Below, one piece after another: positions 14,812-16,231 of a stretch of 16,231 nt of DNA (within the stretch, counting starts at the first letter, position 1; each line of letters begins with the position of its first letter). The DNA comes from an uncultured Collinsella sp. (GTDB taxonomy: Bacteria > Actinomycetota > Coriobacteriia > Coriobacteriales > Coriobacteriaceae). The position numbers and the translations under genes were made by a program. Where the stretch lies: NCBI GenBank assembly GCA_937896835.1, contig CALBOJ010000107.1, positions 1-16,231 of the forward strand. The letters are read 5' to 3'. The notes beneath the pieces are model-generated. The model did no database searches and was not told where the DNA came from. It worked only from the letters and a program-made list of their open reading frames with translations.

Positions 14812-14960
14812 ACAAAGTCCTTTCAAATCGCGACGGGCCTGCCCGTCGACTGCGCGCATCCAACTTCACGCGCCAAAAGCTGAAATGCAACTTTAGCGGG
14901 TTCAAGCGAAAAATAAAGCCCATGGCAGGCGAACGGCGTAACGTCTTTCGGCGAAGGGAA

Positions 14961-14966
14961 TGTCAA
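14961..14966 (-). promoter_or_regulatory. Possible -35 box for the SDR gene
   Basis: Minus-strand TTGACA is a perfect -35 match about 150 bp upstream of the SDR start, but the -10 position 17 bp on reads CGTTAC, which is weak. The assignment is tentative. No gene is seen in the 294 bp between the divergent SDR and coiled-coil genes. Confidence 0.25.
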
Positions 14967-15066
14967 GTACAAACTGGATAAAGTGGCCGAGTTTTTGCTA
15001 TCGACGCGAGCCATCGAACACGTTTTGAAACTTTGCTGCAGCGCGCGGGATGTCGGCGCGAGACTT

Positions 15067-15072
15067 TATCAT
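15067..15072 (+). promoter_or_regulatory. Possible -10 box for the coiled-coil gene
   Basis: TATCAT lies 34 bp before the proposed start of the plus-strand gene. No clear -35 is found at 16-18 bp; TTGAAA further upstream is too distant. Confidence 0.3.
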
Positions 15073-15105
15073 AGGGTGACAAACAACGATGAGGAGCACA
15101 TGCCT

Positions 15106-16231
15106 ATGACAGACGAGCTGGACCCCCAGACTCAACAGCATATTGATAATTCCGCAGACGTCACTGCAGATGCTGACGCTGTGACCTGCGATGATATTGG
15201 CCTCGACGACCCCATCTTAGACGAAAGCGCTACGGCGGAAACCCCCGGCGCCGAAGATGCAGGCGAGCAAAACGACGATGCGCCCGCTCAGGACGACCAC
15301 CCCATACAGGATGCTGCTCCGCAAGCTGCGGGCCCTATCGAGGTTTCTTCGGAAGAAGAGCTCGACGCCGTCATGGACTCCATGATGGATGCCGTCAAAG
15401 CGATGAAAGACGCCGTGGCCGACGCCGACGTGGATGCCGAGGAAGAGGAGGCCGCCGAGGCCGCCTCGACCTTTGTGCCCGGCGAGACCCCCGTTGCCGA
15501 TCAAGGCAGCACCATGCCCTCGTTCCTGCAGCTCGAGCACCCCACAATTGGCGCCGACGCGGTCGATCCGCACGCAGCAGGCTTTTCTGTGGTCGAGGGC
15601 GGTACCGGCAACATCGCCGCGCCGCAGGCTGCCGATTCGGACGCTGTCGACACCGCTCGCCCGACCGCCCCGCACTCCCCCGCCGCGAGCCGCGATCTGG
15701 GGACCGCCGTCTCGAACACTGCGAACGCCGTGGGCACCTTTATCGCCCAGGGCGCCTCGGCCATGCGCGAGATGAACGCCGCGAAAAAGGCACTTGCCGA
15801 TGCCCGCGCCCACCTGGCCGAACTTGAGCAGCGCATTGCCGATCAGGCCGAGGAACTCGAGACGCGCCAGGATATCGCAGACCGCTACGACCAGATCGTC
15901 GCCGACCAGCGCCAGGCGATTGCCACGGCCCAAAAGACTGCAGCGGCCGCCGAGATTGACCGTGATGCCCACGCCTCCAAAGCGACAGAGCTCAAGGGTC
16001 AGCTCGAACAAATGAAGACAGAGGATGACGCGACTGAGCTCCGCCTGAAGGCCGCGCTCGACGCCGTGGAGGCCCGCGAGGCGAGCTCTCGCGAGACCGG
16101 CAACCGCCTCGTTCGACGCCTCGAGGATTCCAAGCGCATCCGCGACAAGGTGCAGGCCGAGCGCGACGCCGGCGTTGCCGCAGCGCAGCAAACCGTCGAC
16201 GCCACGCGCGCTCAACTCGAAACGCTGCGCC
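15106..16231 (+). CDS. Acidic N-terminus plus long coiled-coil protein, partial
   Basis: An open frame runs without a stop to the right edge; 375 codons are visible. I do not recognise a family. Residues 1 to about 210 are very rich in Asp, Glu, Ala and Pro and probably disordered, with one short helix-like stretch around SSEEELDAVMDSMMDAVKAM (about 85-105). From about residue 215 (the AMREMNAAKKALADARAHL region) to the end the sequence is a heptad-like, charged Ala/Glu/Arg/Gln coiled coil. There is no signal peptide or membrane helix in the visible part. The codons are strongly GC-ending, like the neighbours, which supports a real gene. AGGAG at 15092-15096 is 9 nt before ATG 15106 and 3 nt before ATG 15100, so I prefer the former. 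Structural, envelope or SMC-like roles are possible but unproven. Confidence 0.85.
   Translation, partial: MTDELDPQTQQHIDNSADVTADADAVTCDDIGLDDPILDESATAETPGAEDAGEQNDDAPAQDDHPIQDAAPQAAGPIEVSSEEELDAVMDSMMDAVKAMKDAVADADVDAEEEEAAEAASTFVPGETPVADQGSTMPSFLQLEHPTIGADAVDPHAAGFSVVEGGTGNIAAPQAADSDAVDTARPTAPHSPAASRDLGTAVSNTANAVGTFIAQGASAMREMNAAKKALADARAHLAELEQRIADQAEELETRQDIADRYDQIVADQRQAIATAQKTAAAAEIDRDAHASKATELKGQLEQMKTEDDATELRLKAALDAVEAREASSRETGNRLVRRLEDSKRIRDKVQAERDAGVAAAQQTVDATRAQLETLR

Overview
The window looks like chromosomal DNA from a GC-rich actinobacterium. The gene set and protein style suggest a gut Coriobacteriia member, most likely Collinsella or a close relative; this is an inference from general resemblance, not a database match. 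Fifteen protein genes are well supported. All but two read on the minus strand; the exceptions are the DegV gene and a coiled-coil gene cut off by the right edge.

Region by region (plus-strand coordinates): 1-215 holds no secure gene but has hairpins and an open frame that could be the edge of a neighbour. 216-605 is a short DtxR/MntR-type metal-dependent repressor, with repeated operator-like sites upstream. 794-3430 is a two-gene unit: an ABC-F ATPase of the Uup type followed, 6 nt later, by a Cof-type HAD phosphatase. 3634-7294 is a complete phosphate ABC transporter operon pstS-pstC-pstA-pstB (transcribed right to left) with a strong terminator, a possible Pho box upstream and no phoU. 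7613-9766 is an HAD-IA phosphatase followed by an M20 (PepV-like) metallopeptidase. A divergent promoter region with a nested dyad separates these from a DegV fatty-acid-binding protein (9923-10783, plus).

10877-11487 is a RelB/DinJ-YafQ type toxin-antitoxin pair, more AT-rich than its surroundings and preceded by a perfect 36-bp palindrome. 11601-12359 is a LOG-family nucleotide phosphoribohydrolase, 12573-13712 is tRNA-guanine transglycosylase (queuosine modification) and 14011-14811 is a short-chain dehydrogenase with an unusual nucleotide-binding loop. From about 15106 a plus-strand gene encodes a very acidic N-terminal region followed by a long coiled coil, and runs off the window.

The most striking non-coding signal is a pair of palindromic elements (7498-7566 and 10797-10864). 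They have the same 63-bp length and the same outer arms, and their inner stem bases have changed in a compensatory way, which points to a dispersed structured repeat family. Several other strong hairpins punctuate the intergenic regions, notably a roughly 19-bp imperfect stem between tgt and the LOG gene. I saw no tRNA, rRNA, CRISPR array, transposase or prophage gene.
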